Below are positions 8,189 through 16,533 of a stretch of DNA of 64,000 nucleotides, piece after piece. The stretch covers positions 996,501 to 1,060,500 of the forward strand of contig AFXB01000010.1 of NCBI GenBank assembly GCA_000238815.2, written 5' to 3'. Every line of letters starts with the position of its first letter. Position 1 is the first letter of the stretch. The stretch comes from SAR116 cluster alpha proteobacterium HIMB100. GTDB taxonomy: Bacteria > Pseudomonadota > Alphaproteobacteria > Puniceispirillales > Puniceispirillaceae. The notes beneath the pieces were generated by a model. That model was not told the DNA's origin. It made no database searches and saw only the letters and a list, made by a program, of their open reading frames with translations. The position numbers were made by a program, and so were the translations under genes.

Positions 8189-9205
8189 CTACCCCCCGGA
8201 AGTGCTGATGGTGTCTGGCTGCCGCTCTGCCCGCGGGGTACGGCCATAAACCTCGCGATAGCATTTTGAAAAATGCGAGGCAGACACAAACCCGCAGGCC
8301 AGCGCAATCGACAGAATGGACATAGAGGTCTGGCGCAACAGATGCCGTGCTCTGGCTAGCCGCAGATTCAGATAATAGCGGGTTGGCGTGGTGGACAGAT
8401 ATTTTCTGAACAGCCGTTCTAACTGGCGTGTTGACAGGCTGGCCTTCATCGCCAGTTCGGTTTGTGATAACGGCTCTTCCAGGCCCTGTTCCATCAGCGC
8501 GACAACTGCCAGCAATTTTGGGTGGGACACACCAAGGCGTGATCTGAGCTCCATACGCTGGCGGTCGCTGGGGTCTCTTATCCGGTCATGAATAAATTGA
8601 TCAGACACTTGCGCTGCCAATGACTGGCCATGTACCTGGCCGATCAGATACAAAATCATATCCAGGGACGCGGTGCCACCTGAACAGGTCACCCGTGTAT
8701 CATCGATCTCAAACAGCTCATTGGTGATTTCCAGCAACGGAAATTCTTCTGCCAGCCCGTCAATATTCTCCCAATGAATGGTACAGCGTCTGCCCTCCAG
8801 CAGCCCTGCAGCCGCCATCAGATAGGTCCCGGTGCAAATCGCCCCGATGATCGCCCCATTCCGGTCCAGACGGCGAATCACATTCAGCGATTCCTTGTCA
8901 GCATAAGTTTTTACATCCAGCCCGGCACACACAAACACCAACCGGCAGTTCAGCAACACATCCGGGCTGCCATCCACATCCACCATCACGCCGTTTGATG
9001 CTTGTGTCTGCTGGCCGGACGGGCTGGAAATCACCCAGGAAAACAGGTCTGATCCTGACATGCGGTTTGCCGCCCGCAAGGGCTCAATGGCTGACGCAAA
9101 AGCCAGCATGGAAAAATTCGGTATCAGCAGAAATCCGACGGTAACTGGTCCGGCACTTTTGCTGGCCTGCAGCAGATTTCTGATTTTGTCATCTTTCATC
9201 GACAT
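8189..9205 (-). CDS. GlxA/GbdR-like AraC-family regulator with DJ-1 domain
   Basis: A 338-residue regulator. An N-terminal DJ-1/PfpI amidase-like sensor (about 20-190, with C124 in GAICTGTYLMAA) is followed by an AraC-type double helix-turn-helix (about 228-325, including ASLSTRQLERLFRKY and IALACGFVSASHFSKCYRE). This architecture belongs to the GlxA group, which includes GbdR (glycine betaine/dimethylglycine) and CdhR (carnitine) of Pseudomonas. Divergence from formate-tetrahydrofolate ligase and proximity to betaine genes make a methylated-amine inducer plausible. That assignment is inference from context. A CTTGTG dyad in the divergent region is a candidate operator. Confidence 0.88.
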   Translation of the reverse strand: MSMKDDKIRNLLQASKSAGPVTVGFLLIPNFSMLAFASAIEPLRAANRMSGSDLFSWVISSPSGQQTQASNGVMVDVDGSPDVLLNCRLVFVCAGLDVKTYADKESLNVIRRLDRNGAIIGAICTGTYLMAAAGLLEGRRCTIHWENIDGLAEEFPLLEITNELFEIDDTRVTCSGGTASLDMILYLIGQVHGQSLAAQVSDQFIHDRIRDPSDRQRMELRSRLGVSHPKLLAVVALMEQGLEEPLSQTELAMKASLSTRQLERLFRKYLSTTPTRYYLNLRLARARHLLRQTSMSILSIALACGFVSASHFSKCYREVYGRTPRAERQPDTISTSGG

Positions 9206-9228
9206 TTAAAATCCGAAAAAAAACATGT

Positions 9229-9341
9229 CTTGTGCATTCTGCTGATCAGCATGACGCAAAAAAAACGACAAGAATAGCAAAAAAAACAGACCTGCAGACG
9301 GTTTTTTGCTAGTCCGCGTCGCCTTGTGCAAATGACACAAG
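9229..9341. promoter_or_regulatory. CTTGTG repeats in gbdR-like/fhs divergent region
   Basis: A perfect inverted repeat CTTGTG (9323-9328), 7-base spacer, CACAAG (9336-9341) lies 63 bases before fhs. The octamer CTTGTGCA of its left arm recurs as a direct repeat at 9229-9236, near the start of the divergent regulator. Between them the DNA is A-rich. The arrangement fits an AraC-family regulator binding half-sites to control both genes, but no binding data are available here. Confidence 0.45.
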
Positions 9342-9403
9342 CACAGAATGAGGCTTAGCTGTCTAAACTTCTGTTAACGAACGAAATTTGGAAGGACCGG
9401 ACC

Positions 9404-11071
9404 ATGAGAGATATTGATATCGCCAGAGCAGCGACTGCCAAACCGATTCAGGAGATTGGCAAATCATTGTCGATTCCTGACGCGGTATTGAAACCTTATG
9501 GTCATGACAAGGCCAAAATTGATTTGGACTGGATAGATACGCTGCCTGAGCGCGAAAATGCGAATCTGGTTCTGGTGACCGCGATAAATCCGACCCCCGC
9601 TGGTGAAGGCAAGACCACAACGACAGTGGGTTTGGGTGACGGGCTGAACCGGATTGGCAAACAGGCGGTGATGTGTCTGCGCGAACCGTCTCTTGGGCCG
9701 TGTTTCGGGATGAAAGGCGGGGCTGCTGGCGGCGGTTATGCCCAGGTCATACCGATGGAAGATATCAATCTTCATTTCACGGGCGATTTTCACGCCATCA
9801 CCTCAGCACATAATCTGTTGTCTGCAATGATTGATAATCACATTTATTGGGGCAATGACTGCGAAATTGACATGCGCCGCGTGGTCTGGCGCCGGGTTCT
9901 GGATATGAATGACCGGGCCTTGCGGCATAATGTGGTGTCTATGGGCGGGGTGGCAAACGGGTTCCCACGCGAATCAGGGTTTGACATTACGGTTGCGTCT
10001 GAGATTATGGCCATCTTGTGTCTGGCGACTGACATGGCAGATCTGAAAGCGCGTCTGGGCGCGATTATTATCGGCTATAAGCGGGATAAAACAGCCGTGA
10101 CCTGTGCTGATATCAAGGCGGATGGCGCGATGACCGTGTTGTTGAAAGAAGCGATGCAACCGAATCTGGTGCAGACTCTTGAACATAATCCTGCATTCAT
10201 TCATGGCGGGCCTTTTGCCAATATCGCGCATGGGTGTAATTCGGTGATTGCGACCAAATCGGCGATGAAATTATCTGATTATGTGGTGACCGAAGCCGGG
10301 TTCGGTGCTGATCTAGGTGCTGAAAAATTCTTTGATATCAAATGCCGGAAAGCAGGCTTATCGCCAAAATGTGTGGTTTTGGTGGCGACTGTGCGCGCAT
10401 TGAAAATGAATGGGGGCCTGACCAAAGATCAGCTTGGCAATGAAGATGTTGATGCGGTGGAAAAGGGCTGTGCCAATCTGCTGCGACATATCGAAAACAT
10501 CAAACAATTCGGTGTGCCTGTGGTTGTGGCGATTAACCATTTTGTGACCGACACAGATGCTGAAATTGATGTGATAAAAGCGGAAACAGAAAAGATGGGT
10601 GTCAAGGCTGTCCGGTGTGAACATTGGGCAAAAGGCTCAGCAGGCACGGTTGAGCTGGCTGAAGAAGTGGTGAATATCTGTGAGGCAGATGCGGCCCAGT
10701 TCGCGCCTTTATATGAAGATAACATGCCGCTGTTTGAAAAAATCAAAACCATCGCCACCCGTATTTATCGTGCAGATGATGTCGCTGCGGACATGAAAAT
10801 CCGCAACCAGCTGCGCGATTGGGAAGCGGCCGGGTTCGGGCATCTGCCTGTCTGTATGGCCAAGACCCAATATTCCTTTTCGACGGATCCGAATCTGCGC
10901 GGGGCACCAACAGGTCATATTGTGCCTGTGCGCGAAGTCCGGCTATCTGCCGGGGCCGGATTCATTGTGGTGATTTGCGGGGATATTATGACCATGCCGG
11001 GTCTGCCGCGTGTACCGGCTGCTGAATCCATCGGTCTGGATGACGCAGGCCAGATCGAGGGCTTGTTCTAA
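9404..11071 (+). CDS. fhs: formate-tetrahydrofolate ligase
   Basis: A 555-residue cytoplasmic enzyme joining formate to tetrahydrofolate with ATP, linking C1 units from methyl or formaldehyde oxidation to folate. The N10-formyl-THF synthetase P-loop [11 protein letters not shown] is at 64-74. Other family blocks are [19 protein letters not shown] and the C-terminal [16 protein letters not shown]. Length is normal. The ATG follows a GGAAGG ribosome site. It is divergent from the GlxA-like regulator and directly followed by an RNA methyltransferase gene 28 bases downstream. In betaine-degrading alphaproteobacteria Fhs often helps handle demethylation-derived C1 units. Confidence 0.97.
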   Translation: MRDIDIARAATAKPIQEIGKSLSIPDAVLKPYGHDKAKIDLDWIDTLPERENANLVLVTAINPTPAGEGKTTTTVGLGDGLNRIGKQAVMCLREPSLGPCFGMKGGAAGGGYAQVIPMEDINLHFTGDFHAITSAHNLLSAMIDNHIYWGNDCEIDMRRVVWRRVLDMNDRALRHNVVSMGGVANGFPRESGFDITVASEIMAILCLATDMADLKARLGAIIIGYKRDKTAVTCADIKADGAMTVLLKEAMQPNLVQTLEHNPAFIHGGPFANIAHGCNSVIATKSAMKLSDYVVTEAGFGADLGAEKFFDIKCRKAGLSPKCVVLVATVRALKMNGGLTKDQLGNEDVDAVEKGCANLLRHIENIKQFGVPVVVAINHFVTDTDAEIDVIKAETEKMGVKAVRCEHWAKGSAGTVELAEEVVNICEADAAQFAPLYEDNMPLFEKIKTIATRIYRADDVAADMKIRNQLRDWEAAGFGHLPVCMAKTQYSFSTDPNLRGAPTGHIVPVREVRLSAGAGFIVVICGDIMTMPGLPRVPAAESIGLDDAGQIEGLF

Positions 11072-11099
11072 CGCCACCAGACAGGCTAATCTCTGGTCT

Positions 11100-11921
11100 A
11101 TGACCTCTCATGCTTTTGAACAGACAGTGATCACCTCAGCCCAGAATGCTGAGGTGAAACTGTTGCGCGCCTTGCATGATCGAAAATACCGTAAAAAAAC
11201 CGGCTGGTTTCTGGCAGAGGGCATGCGGATCTGTACTGAAGCTGTGCAGATGGGACATGCCCCGGCCCGGCTGGTTTATGCGGCTGGCCGCCAGGATGAA
11301 CCGGGACTGGCCTCGCTGATTTCGGCCTGCAAAGACGCAGGCGGGCGGGCCCTTCCCGTGACCGAAAGCCTGCTGTCGCGCATCAGTCGCAAAGATAATG
11401 CCCAGATGGTGATCGGCGCTTTTGGCCAAAGATGGACCAGCCTTGACCAGCTTGCCCCGCGGCCAGACCAGGTTCAGCACGATTGCTGGATTGCACTGGA
11501 TCGGGTCCGGGATCCGGGCAATCTGGGCACGATTATGCGCACCGCTGATGCGGTGGCGGCAAAAGGCATCATCCTGATTGATGACTGCACAGACCCCTAT
11601 TCGGTAGAGGCGGTCAGGGCGTCAATGGGGGCGGTTTTTAATGTGGATATCATCCAGACCACCACAGCTGATTTCAGCGCTTTTGCTCCTGTCTGGCCGG
11701 GCCGGATTATCGGTACCGCCTTGCCGGCATCTGTTGATTACCGTACCGCCGACTGGACCCGGCCTTGTATCCTACTGATGGGAAATGAGCAGGCCGGGCT
11801 GACAGACGCGCTGATGGAACTATGCACCCAGCTTGTCCGGCTGCCGATGAAGGGCCGTTCAGACAGCCTGAATCTGGCGGTGGCCACGGGGATATGCTTG
11901 TATGAAATGCTGAACGCCTGA
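11100..11921 (+). CDS. TrmH/SpoU-family RNA 2'-O-methyltransferase
   Basis: A 273-residue SPOUT methyltransferase acting on rRNA or tRNA ribose. An N-terminal substrate-binding domain (about 10-100) precedes the knotted SPOUT domain, with motif 1 DRVRDPGNLGTIMRTADA, motif 2 LLMGNEQAGL and motif 3 LPMKGRSDSLNLAVA. I chose the ATG opening MTSHAFEQ because the earlier in-frame codons overlap fhs and lack similarity. It probably shares a transcript with fhs. The exact modified nucleotide cannot be inferred. Confidence 0.9.
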   Translation: MTSHAFEQTVITSAQNAEVKLLRALHDRKYRKKTGWFLAEGMRICTEAVQMGHAPARLVYAAGRQDEPGLASLISACKDAGGRALPVTESLLSRISRKDNAQMVIGAFGQRWTSLDQLAPRPDQVQHDCWIALDRVRDPGNLGTIMRTADAVAAKGIILIDDCTDPYSVEAVRASMGAVFNVDIIQTTTADFSAFAPVWPGRIIGTALPASVDYRTADWTRPCILLMGNEQAGLTDALMELCTQLVRLPMKGRSDSLNLAVATGICLYEMLNA

Positions 11922-11926
11922 CCGCC

Positions 11927-12832
11927 TCAGCATGACCATCTGACATATAAGGCCTGACCGATGGCCCGCCCGCCCGGCCGGTCCTCACGCAAGGCCAGCT
12001 CACCAGAATCTATCTTCCCCCCCAGCCCGTCCAGACTATCGGCAATTGCTGCATGCACGGCTGTTGTCGACATTCGGATCGCATAAAGCGTAGCGATAAA
12101 TAATAACGGCGTGTCTGATAATAAGGCCCGGCATCCGGCCAGCAGCTCAGGCAGATTTTCATGTATCTGCCAGACTTCCCCTTTCGGGCCGCGTCCATAT
12201 TTTGGCGGGTCAAGCATGATGCCGTCATACCGGTTGCCGCGGCGCTGTTCTCTGGACACAAAGCGCAGCGCATCATCAGTGATAAATCGGATCGGGGCGT
12301 CATCCAGCCCGGACAAGGCCCGGTTATCAAATGCCTGGGCAACCGCCTTTTTGCTGGCGTCCAGATGGGTAACCTCTGCCCCGGCCCTGGCGGCATGCAG
12401 GCTGGCCACCCCGGAATAGGCAAACAGGTTCAACAGCTTTGGTGCACGCCCTTCTGCTGTGATGAAGTCTGTGATTTTCGCGGCCGTCCATTGCCAGTGT
12501 GGTGATTGTTCCGGAAAAAAACCCAAATGGCGGAACGGCGTCGGCAAGGCACAAAATCGCACAGTTTCGAACCCCATTTCCCAGGATGCCGGCAGCGTGT
12601 CTGATAACTGCCAGCGTCCTTTATCTTCGGTATTTCCGGCAATAAACACCCCATCTGCTGCGGCCCAGTCTGCTGCGGACAAGGCTTTTGACCACATGGC
12701 TTGCGGCTCTGGCCGGATGAAGCGGTAAGGACCGAACTGTTCTAATTTCTGGCCGTCCCCGCTATCTAACAGACGATAATCTGTCCACCCTGTGGGGTAC
12801 AGATGTTGTGCATGTGAAGGTTGTTTATCCAT
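11927..12832 (-). CDS. class I SAM-dependent methyltransferase (COG1092-like)
   Basis: A 301-residue methyltransferase with a Rossmann SAM-binding motif LNLFAYSGVASLHAA and the catalytic-type motif MLDPPKYGRG. The same PP-containing motif occurs in RlmI/RlmK-like RNA methyltransferases. The N-terminus lacks a PUA domain and instead carries a strand-rich region (WTDYRLLDSGDGQKLEQFG). An rRNA base is the likely substrate, but this is not certain. Convergent with the SPOUT methyltransferase, 5 bases apart. No adjacent partner on its own strand. Confidence 0.85.
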   Translation of the reverse strand: MDKQPSHAQHLYPTGWTDYRLLDSGDGQKLEQFGPYRFIRPEPQAMWSKALSAADWAAADGVFIAGNTEDKGRWQLSDTLPASWEMGFETVRFCALPTPFRHLGFFPEQSPHWQWTAAKITDFITAEGRAPKLLNLFAYSGVASLHAARAGAEVTHLDASKKAVAQAFDNRALSGLDDAPIRFITDDALRFVSREQRRGNRYDGIMLDPPKYGRGPKGEVWQIHENLPELLAGCRALLSDTPLLFIATLYAIRMSTTAVHAAIADSLDGLGGKIDSGELALREDRPGGRAIGQALYVRWSC

Positions 12833-13145
12833 AGATTTTTTTTAAGGTAATTTTTTCAGGCAGGCCAACAAAAAAACACCTCTCCGCGCGGCCTGCCGGG
12901 AAGGGGCGGAAATTTTCTGGTTGACAAATGGCACAAATCAGGCTATGGTTGTTGATAAGATGAAAATAAATGGGTAAAGTTGTCGCTTCTGGCTGTGGGT
13001 CAGGGCGTTTTTTATGCCCGCGTTTTTATGCCCTGAAACCTGCATCAGCACCAATGGTGTCTGGTGTTTTTTTATAAATCTGGTTAGCGTGAAGATATAA
13101 AGGGGGTGTCCTCTTAACGAAAATCAGCTCAGCCGGGATATATCG
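12833..13145 (+). other. structured intergenic region upstream of Lrp gene
   Basis: A 313-base gap. It holds a strong sigma-70-like promoter (TTGACA 12921-12926, 17-base spacer, TATGGT 12944-12949). Next comes an open frame of 35 codons starting ATGGGTAAAGTT at 12971. Several short inverted repeats follow (GGGC/GCCC around 13003-13020, CAGGGC 13001-13006 with GCCCTG 13030-13035). A hairpin with a T7 run ends at 13073. The layout suggests either a small RNA or a leader with attenuation ahead of the Lrp-type gene. The left part also has GCAGGCC/GGCCTGC arms near 12860 and 12890. Confidence 0.4.
13047..13073 (+). terminator. weak intrinsic terminator before Lrp gene
   Basis: AGCACCA (13047-13053) pairs with TGGTGTT (13062-13068, one G-U pair) over an 8-base loop, and seven T follow (13067-13073). 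It lies 73 bases before the Lrp-family start codon, so it would end transcripts from the upstream TTGACA promoter. Confidence 0.4.
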
Positions 13146-13610
13146 ATGGACAAGACGGACAGAAAAATCCTCGCCCTTCTGCAAGAAGATGCAGCCCAGC
13201 CGATTGCGGATATTGCCCGCAAAATCGGCCTTTCTGTCACCCCCTGTTGGCGGCGGATACAAAAACTTGAAGAAGAAGGAGTCATCCGCGGGCGCGTTGC
13301 TTTGCTTGAGGCCACAAAAATTGGCCTTGGCATGTCTGTCTTTGTGGCGATTAAAACAGATCAGCATAATGCGGACTGGCTGGCTGAATTTGCCCGCACA
13401 ATCGCGAAGCGCAAAGAGGTGGTTGAATTCTACCGGATGAGCGGCGAGGTGGATTATCTGTTGCGGGTGGTGGTTCCGGACATGGCGGCCTATGACCGGT
13501 TCTATAAAGACCTGATCGCTGAAGTGAAGCTGACAGATGTCAGCTCCTCTTTTGCAATGGAAGAAATCAAATATACCACTGCTCTGCCTCTGGGCGAGGA
13601 TCAGGTCTGA
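13146..13610 (+). CDS. Lrp/AsnC family transcriptional regulator
   Basis: A 154-residue regulator. An N-terminal helix-turn-helix (about 3-60, MDKTDRKILALLQEDA then IADIARKIGLSVTPCWRRIQKLEEEGVI) is followed by an AsnC/RAM ligand-binding domain (about 65-150, FYRMSGEVDYLLRVVVPDM). Such proteins form octamers and sense amino acids. The downstream asnB-GT4 pair is convergent, so its target is not obvious. The start is at ATG following GGGATATATCG; the ribosome site is weak. It may be expressed through the structured leader upstream. Confidence 0.93.
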   Translation: MDKTDRKILALLQEDAAQPIADIARKIGLSVTPCWRRIQKLEEEGVIRGRVALLEATKIGLGMSVFVAIKTDQHNADWLAEFARTIAKRKEVVEFYRMSGEVDYLLRVVVPDMAAYDRFYKDLIAEVKLTDVSSSFAMEEIKYTTALPLGEDQV

Positions 13611-13634
13611 CGCGCCGATCTGTCCTGAGAGGCC

Positions 13635-15428
13635 TTAACTGTTCAGGATCTCCACTATCGGCTGATCTGCCGCTATCCCGCGGACATGGATCTGATGCCA
13701 TAAGCCGTAAAACAGGATCCGCCAGGCCAACAGACCCGCTTTACGGTCTGCTGTGCTGAACAGGGGCGCAATCTGATCTGTGTGGATGATTTCGCCAATC
13801 CCGTCCAGCCTGGCCAGGCCGGCGGCCAGCCTGTGTGCGTCTGCTGCGATCCAGCCGCCAACCGGTACGGTGAAGCCGCGTTTGCGGGCAAATGGTCTGG
13901 CGTCTGGCAGATGTGCGGCCAGCCAGGCTTTCAGGGCATATTTGCCTTGTTTGCCGGCTAATTTTTGATTGAAAGGAAGGTGAAACCCATACACAGATAA
14001 GCTCTTGTCAATAAAAGGTGTGCGCCCTTCCAGCCCGTTGCGCATCAGGCATCTGTCCAGCTTGACCAGCAAATTATCAGGCAGCCAGCTGTCAATATCA
14101 TAAGCCTGCAGCGTCTGTAAGGCGGTGCTCTTATTGCCCAGACGGTGCCACCATGAGGGCAGACTGTCTGCCTGTTGCCTCAGCTCAGCCTCCAGGGCAC
14201 GGGCCAGCTCCGGGCGCAGCAGATCGGCTTTCAGCGCCGGTCCGGCCCGGTTCGGTTGCTTTGCTGCAAAGGCCCGCAAACCTGCACGGTACCGGCCATA
14301 GCCGGCGAAAAACTCGTCACCGCCTTCACCGGACAGGACAACTTTGACCTCCCGGCGGGCGCGTCTGGCCAGCGCAAAGCTGGGCAGAATGGCGTAATCG
14401 GCCACCGGTTCATCCATCGTGGCCACCGCAGCACCGCATTCGGCAAAAAACCGGTTGCGGTCATAAACAACGTCAATGAACGCTGCGTTCATCTGTTTGG
14501 CCAGGCTGCGGGCCAGTTCTGTTTCATCAGCCACATCCTGGCTGTCAAACCGGGCGGTGTAGGCCAGCAGCTCAGGTGTGTGATCAGCAATGCTGCCCGC
14601 CTGCCTCAGCCGGGACATCATCGCCAGTAGCACAGATGAATCAACACCGCCGGATAAAAACAGCCCAAACGGCACATCTGACATCTGATGTGCCGCAACA
14701 CTGTCATGGATATGGCGGTCCAGTTCAGCAGGGTCTGAAGACAGGCAGGGCTGTGCCAGCGGGTTATGCCGATGACGGCTGATAATCTCTCCTGCCCGGA
14801 TCACCATCTGCTCCCCCGGGGCCAGCTTTTGAATTCGAGCAAAGGGCGTTACCGGATAAGGGGCAAATTGTTTGTCCAGCACATAGGCTGCACAGTGCCG
14901 GTCAGGGGCTGCCGCGCCCAGGCCAATCGCCCGCAGCGCGGTGATCTCTGAGGCAAAATAAATACCGGTGTGATGCACACAATAATATAATGGCTTGATC
15001 CCGAACCCATCTCTGACCAGGCAGCCTTCATCCTTACTGTCATCATAAAGAGCAGCAGCATACATGCCCCGCGGCGCGGTCACCAGCTCCTGTTTGCGGC
15101 TCAGCCAGAGCGGCAGCAGCACTTCGCAATCTGACCGGCTCTGAAAACTGAAGCTGTCTTCCAGCTCACTGCGCAGCTGCTGATGGTTGTAAATCTCGCC
15201 ATTTGCAACCAACAGCGCGGTCCCGCCGGGCCGCTTGGCAACAAAAGGCTGGCGCCCGCCCGCCAGGTCAATAATCGCCAGGCGCGTCTGGGCAAATCCG
15301 GCCCGGCCCGCACGGGCGCTGTCCTGGCCATCTGGCCCGCGGTGATACAGGCTGGCCTGCATCTGCTCCAGGCAATCTGCCAGCGGCTGTGCATCTGGTT
15401 TTAAAAAATAACCGGCAATACCGCACAT
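13635..15428 (-). CDS. asnB: asparagine synthase (glutamine-hydrolysing)
   Basis: A 597-residue two-domain enzyme. Cys2 is the glutaminase nucleophile of the N-terminal class II amidotransferase (YHRGPDG at 28-34, ANGEIYNH at 75-82). The C-terminal synthetase domain holds the ATP pyrophosphatase motif SGGVDSS at 259-265. It could make asparagine, but AsnB paralogues beside glycosyltransferases often amidate sugar or peptide substrates in surface polysaccharide clusters. The start lies 1 base after the stop of the upstream GT4 gene, so the two form one operon. Complete, with no obvious lesion. Confidence 0.92.
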   Translation of the reverse strand: MCGIAGYFLKPDAQPLADCLEQMQASLYHRGPDGQDSARAGRAGFAQTRLAIIDLAGGRQPFVAKRPGGTALLVANGEIYNHQQLRSELEDSFSFQSRSDCEVLLPLWLSRKQELVTAPRGMYAAALYDDSKDEGCLVRDGFGIKPLYYCVHHTGIYFASEITALRAIGLGAAAPDRHCAAYVLDKQFAPYPVTPFARIQKLAPGEQMVIRAGEIISRHRHNPLAQPCLSSDPAELDRHIHDSVAAHQMSDVPFGLFLSGGVDSSVLLAMMSRLRQAGSIADHTPELLAYTARFDSQDVADETELARSLAKQMNAAFIDVVYDRNRFFAECGAAVATMDEPVADYAILPSFALARRARREVKVVLSGEGGDEFFAGYGRYRAGLRAFAAKQPNRAGPALKADLLRPELARALEAELRQQADSLPSWWHRLGNKSTALQTLQAYDIDSWLPDNLLVKLDRCLMRNGLEGRTPFIDKSLSVYGFHLPFNQKLAGKQGKYALKAWLAAHLPDARPFARKRGFTVPVGGWIAADAHRLAAGLARLDGIGEIIHTDQIAPLFSTADRKAGLLAWRILFYGLWHQIHVRGIAADQPIVEILNS

Positions 15429-15429
15429 A

Positions 15430-16473
15430 TCAGGCCACCCTGTTCAGATAGGAAATCCAGCTTTCCACCACGTGTTCAGGGTGAAAGTGGGCGGCCCATT
15501 CGCGGTAACCGGCCTCTGCCAGCTCAGCGCGTAAAGTAGGGTTTTGTGCCAGCTCTGTTATTGCCCCGGCCAGAGCCGGACTGTCATCTACGGGCACAAT
15601 CATGCCGGTTTGGGTCTGGCAGGTATTGATATATTCAACCGCCCCTTGCGAGGCTGTGGCAATCACCGGACGGCCACAGGCAAATGCCTCAGCAATCACA
15701 TTGCCAAAGGGTTCATGCCGCGACGGGCAGATAAAAATATCAGCTGCCCTTATCACGGCTTGGGGGCTGTCCTGCCAGCCCAGAAACGAGATATGATTAT
15801 TCAGGCCCAACTGGTCTGCCTGCTGCTTCAGCGCCTCTTGTTCAGGTCCTGTCCCGGCCAGCAGCAGATGTATATCACGGCAGTGGCCAAGGGCCGCTAA
15901 CAGCGTATCAAACCCTTTATTGGGATGCAGCCGCCCCAGTGCGGCGATGATAATTTTGTCTTTGGTTTCGGGCGGACGGGGCAAGGGCGGCACAGCTGCA
16001 CCGTCAGGCACGAAATTCACCTGATGATGAACTTTGCGTGCGGGCACACCTTCACGGATCAGATAATCAGCGATCCCTTGTGTGTTGGCGACCAGATAAT
16101 CACAATCTGTGTAATATTTCAGATTGTAATAACCGCCCAGCCTGGCGACATGAACAAACCGCCCTTTTGGGGCCAGCTGGGTCGCCCGGTTCATCCAGCT
16201 CAGCAGGATATCGGCTTCTGCCTGCCGGGCCAGCTGTCTGAAGCGCAGCCGCTCGAACGGGCCGAATAAGGGGCTGAAGCCAGCGCGATGCACGGTCAGC
16301 CCGGCATCTGACAGGCGGGCGACACGTGCACTGTGCGGTTTGATACAGACCTGCTGAGGAACCCCTGCCTGATGAAAGGCGATGGCCAGTCGTTCAAAAA
16401 ACAGCTCTGCCCCGCCAACGCGCGCACCTGCCATCATCTGAAACAATTTAAACTGAACAGGAGAACCGGTCAT
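15430..16473 (-). CDS. glycosyltransferase family 4 protein
   Basis: A 347-residue GT-B fold enzyme. The N-terminal acceptor domain starts FQMMAGARVGGAELFFERLA. The C-terminal nucleotide-sugar domain contains IIAALGRLHPNKGFDTLLAAL and the E-x7-E type motif RHEPFGNVIAEAFACGRPVIAT, all typical of GT4 (Glycos_transf_1). No signal peptide or membrane segment, so it acts on the cytoplasmic face. It is the first gene of a two-gene operon with asnB. Donor sugar and acceptor are not deducible; a lipopolysaccharide or capsule role is likely. Confidence 0.9.
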   Translation of the reverse strand: MTGSPVQFKLFQMMAGARVGGAELFFERLAIAFHQAGVPQQVCIKPHSARVARLSDAGLTVHRAGFSPLFGPFERLRFRQLARQAEADILLSWMNRATQLAPKGRFVHVARLGGYYNLKYYTDCDYLVANTQGIADYLIREGVPARKVHHQVNFVPDGAAVPPLPRPPETKDKIIIAALGRLHPNKGFDTLLAALGHCRDIHLLLAGTGPEQEALKQQADQLGLNNHISFLGWQDSPQAVIRAADIFICPSRHEPFGNVIAEAFACGRPVIATASQGAVEYINTCQTQTGMIVPVDDSPALAGAITELAQNPTLRAELAEAGYREWAAHFHPEHVVESWISYLNRVA

Positions 16474-16533
16474 AAGATAACATTCATATCAAAACGCCCT
16501 GCGATTAGCCGTCCTGTGACAGGCGAGGCGGGC

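Noticed and set aside
14153-15404. Several plus-strand open frames inside asnB
   Set aside because: They are antisense to a complete AsnB with both catalytic motifs and have no ribosome sites or family features.
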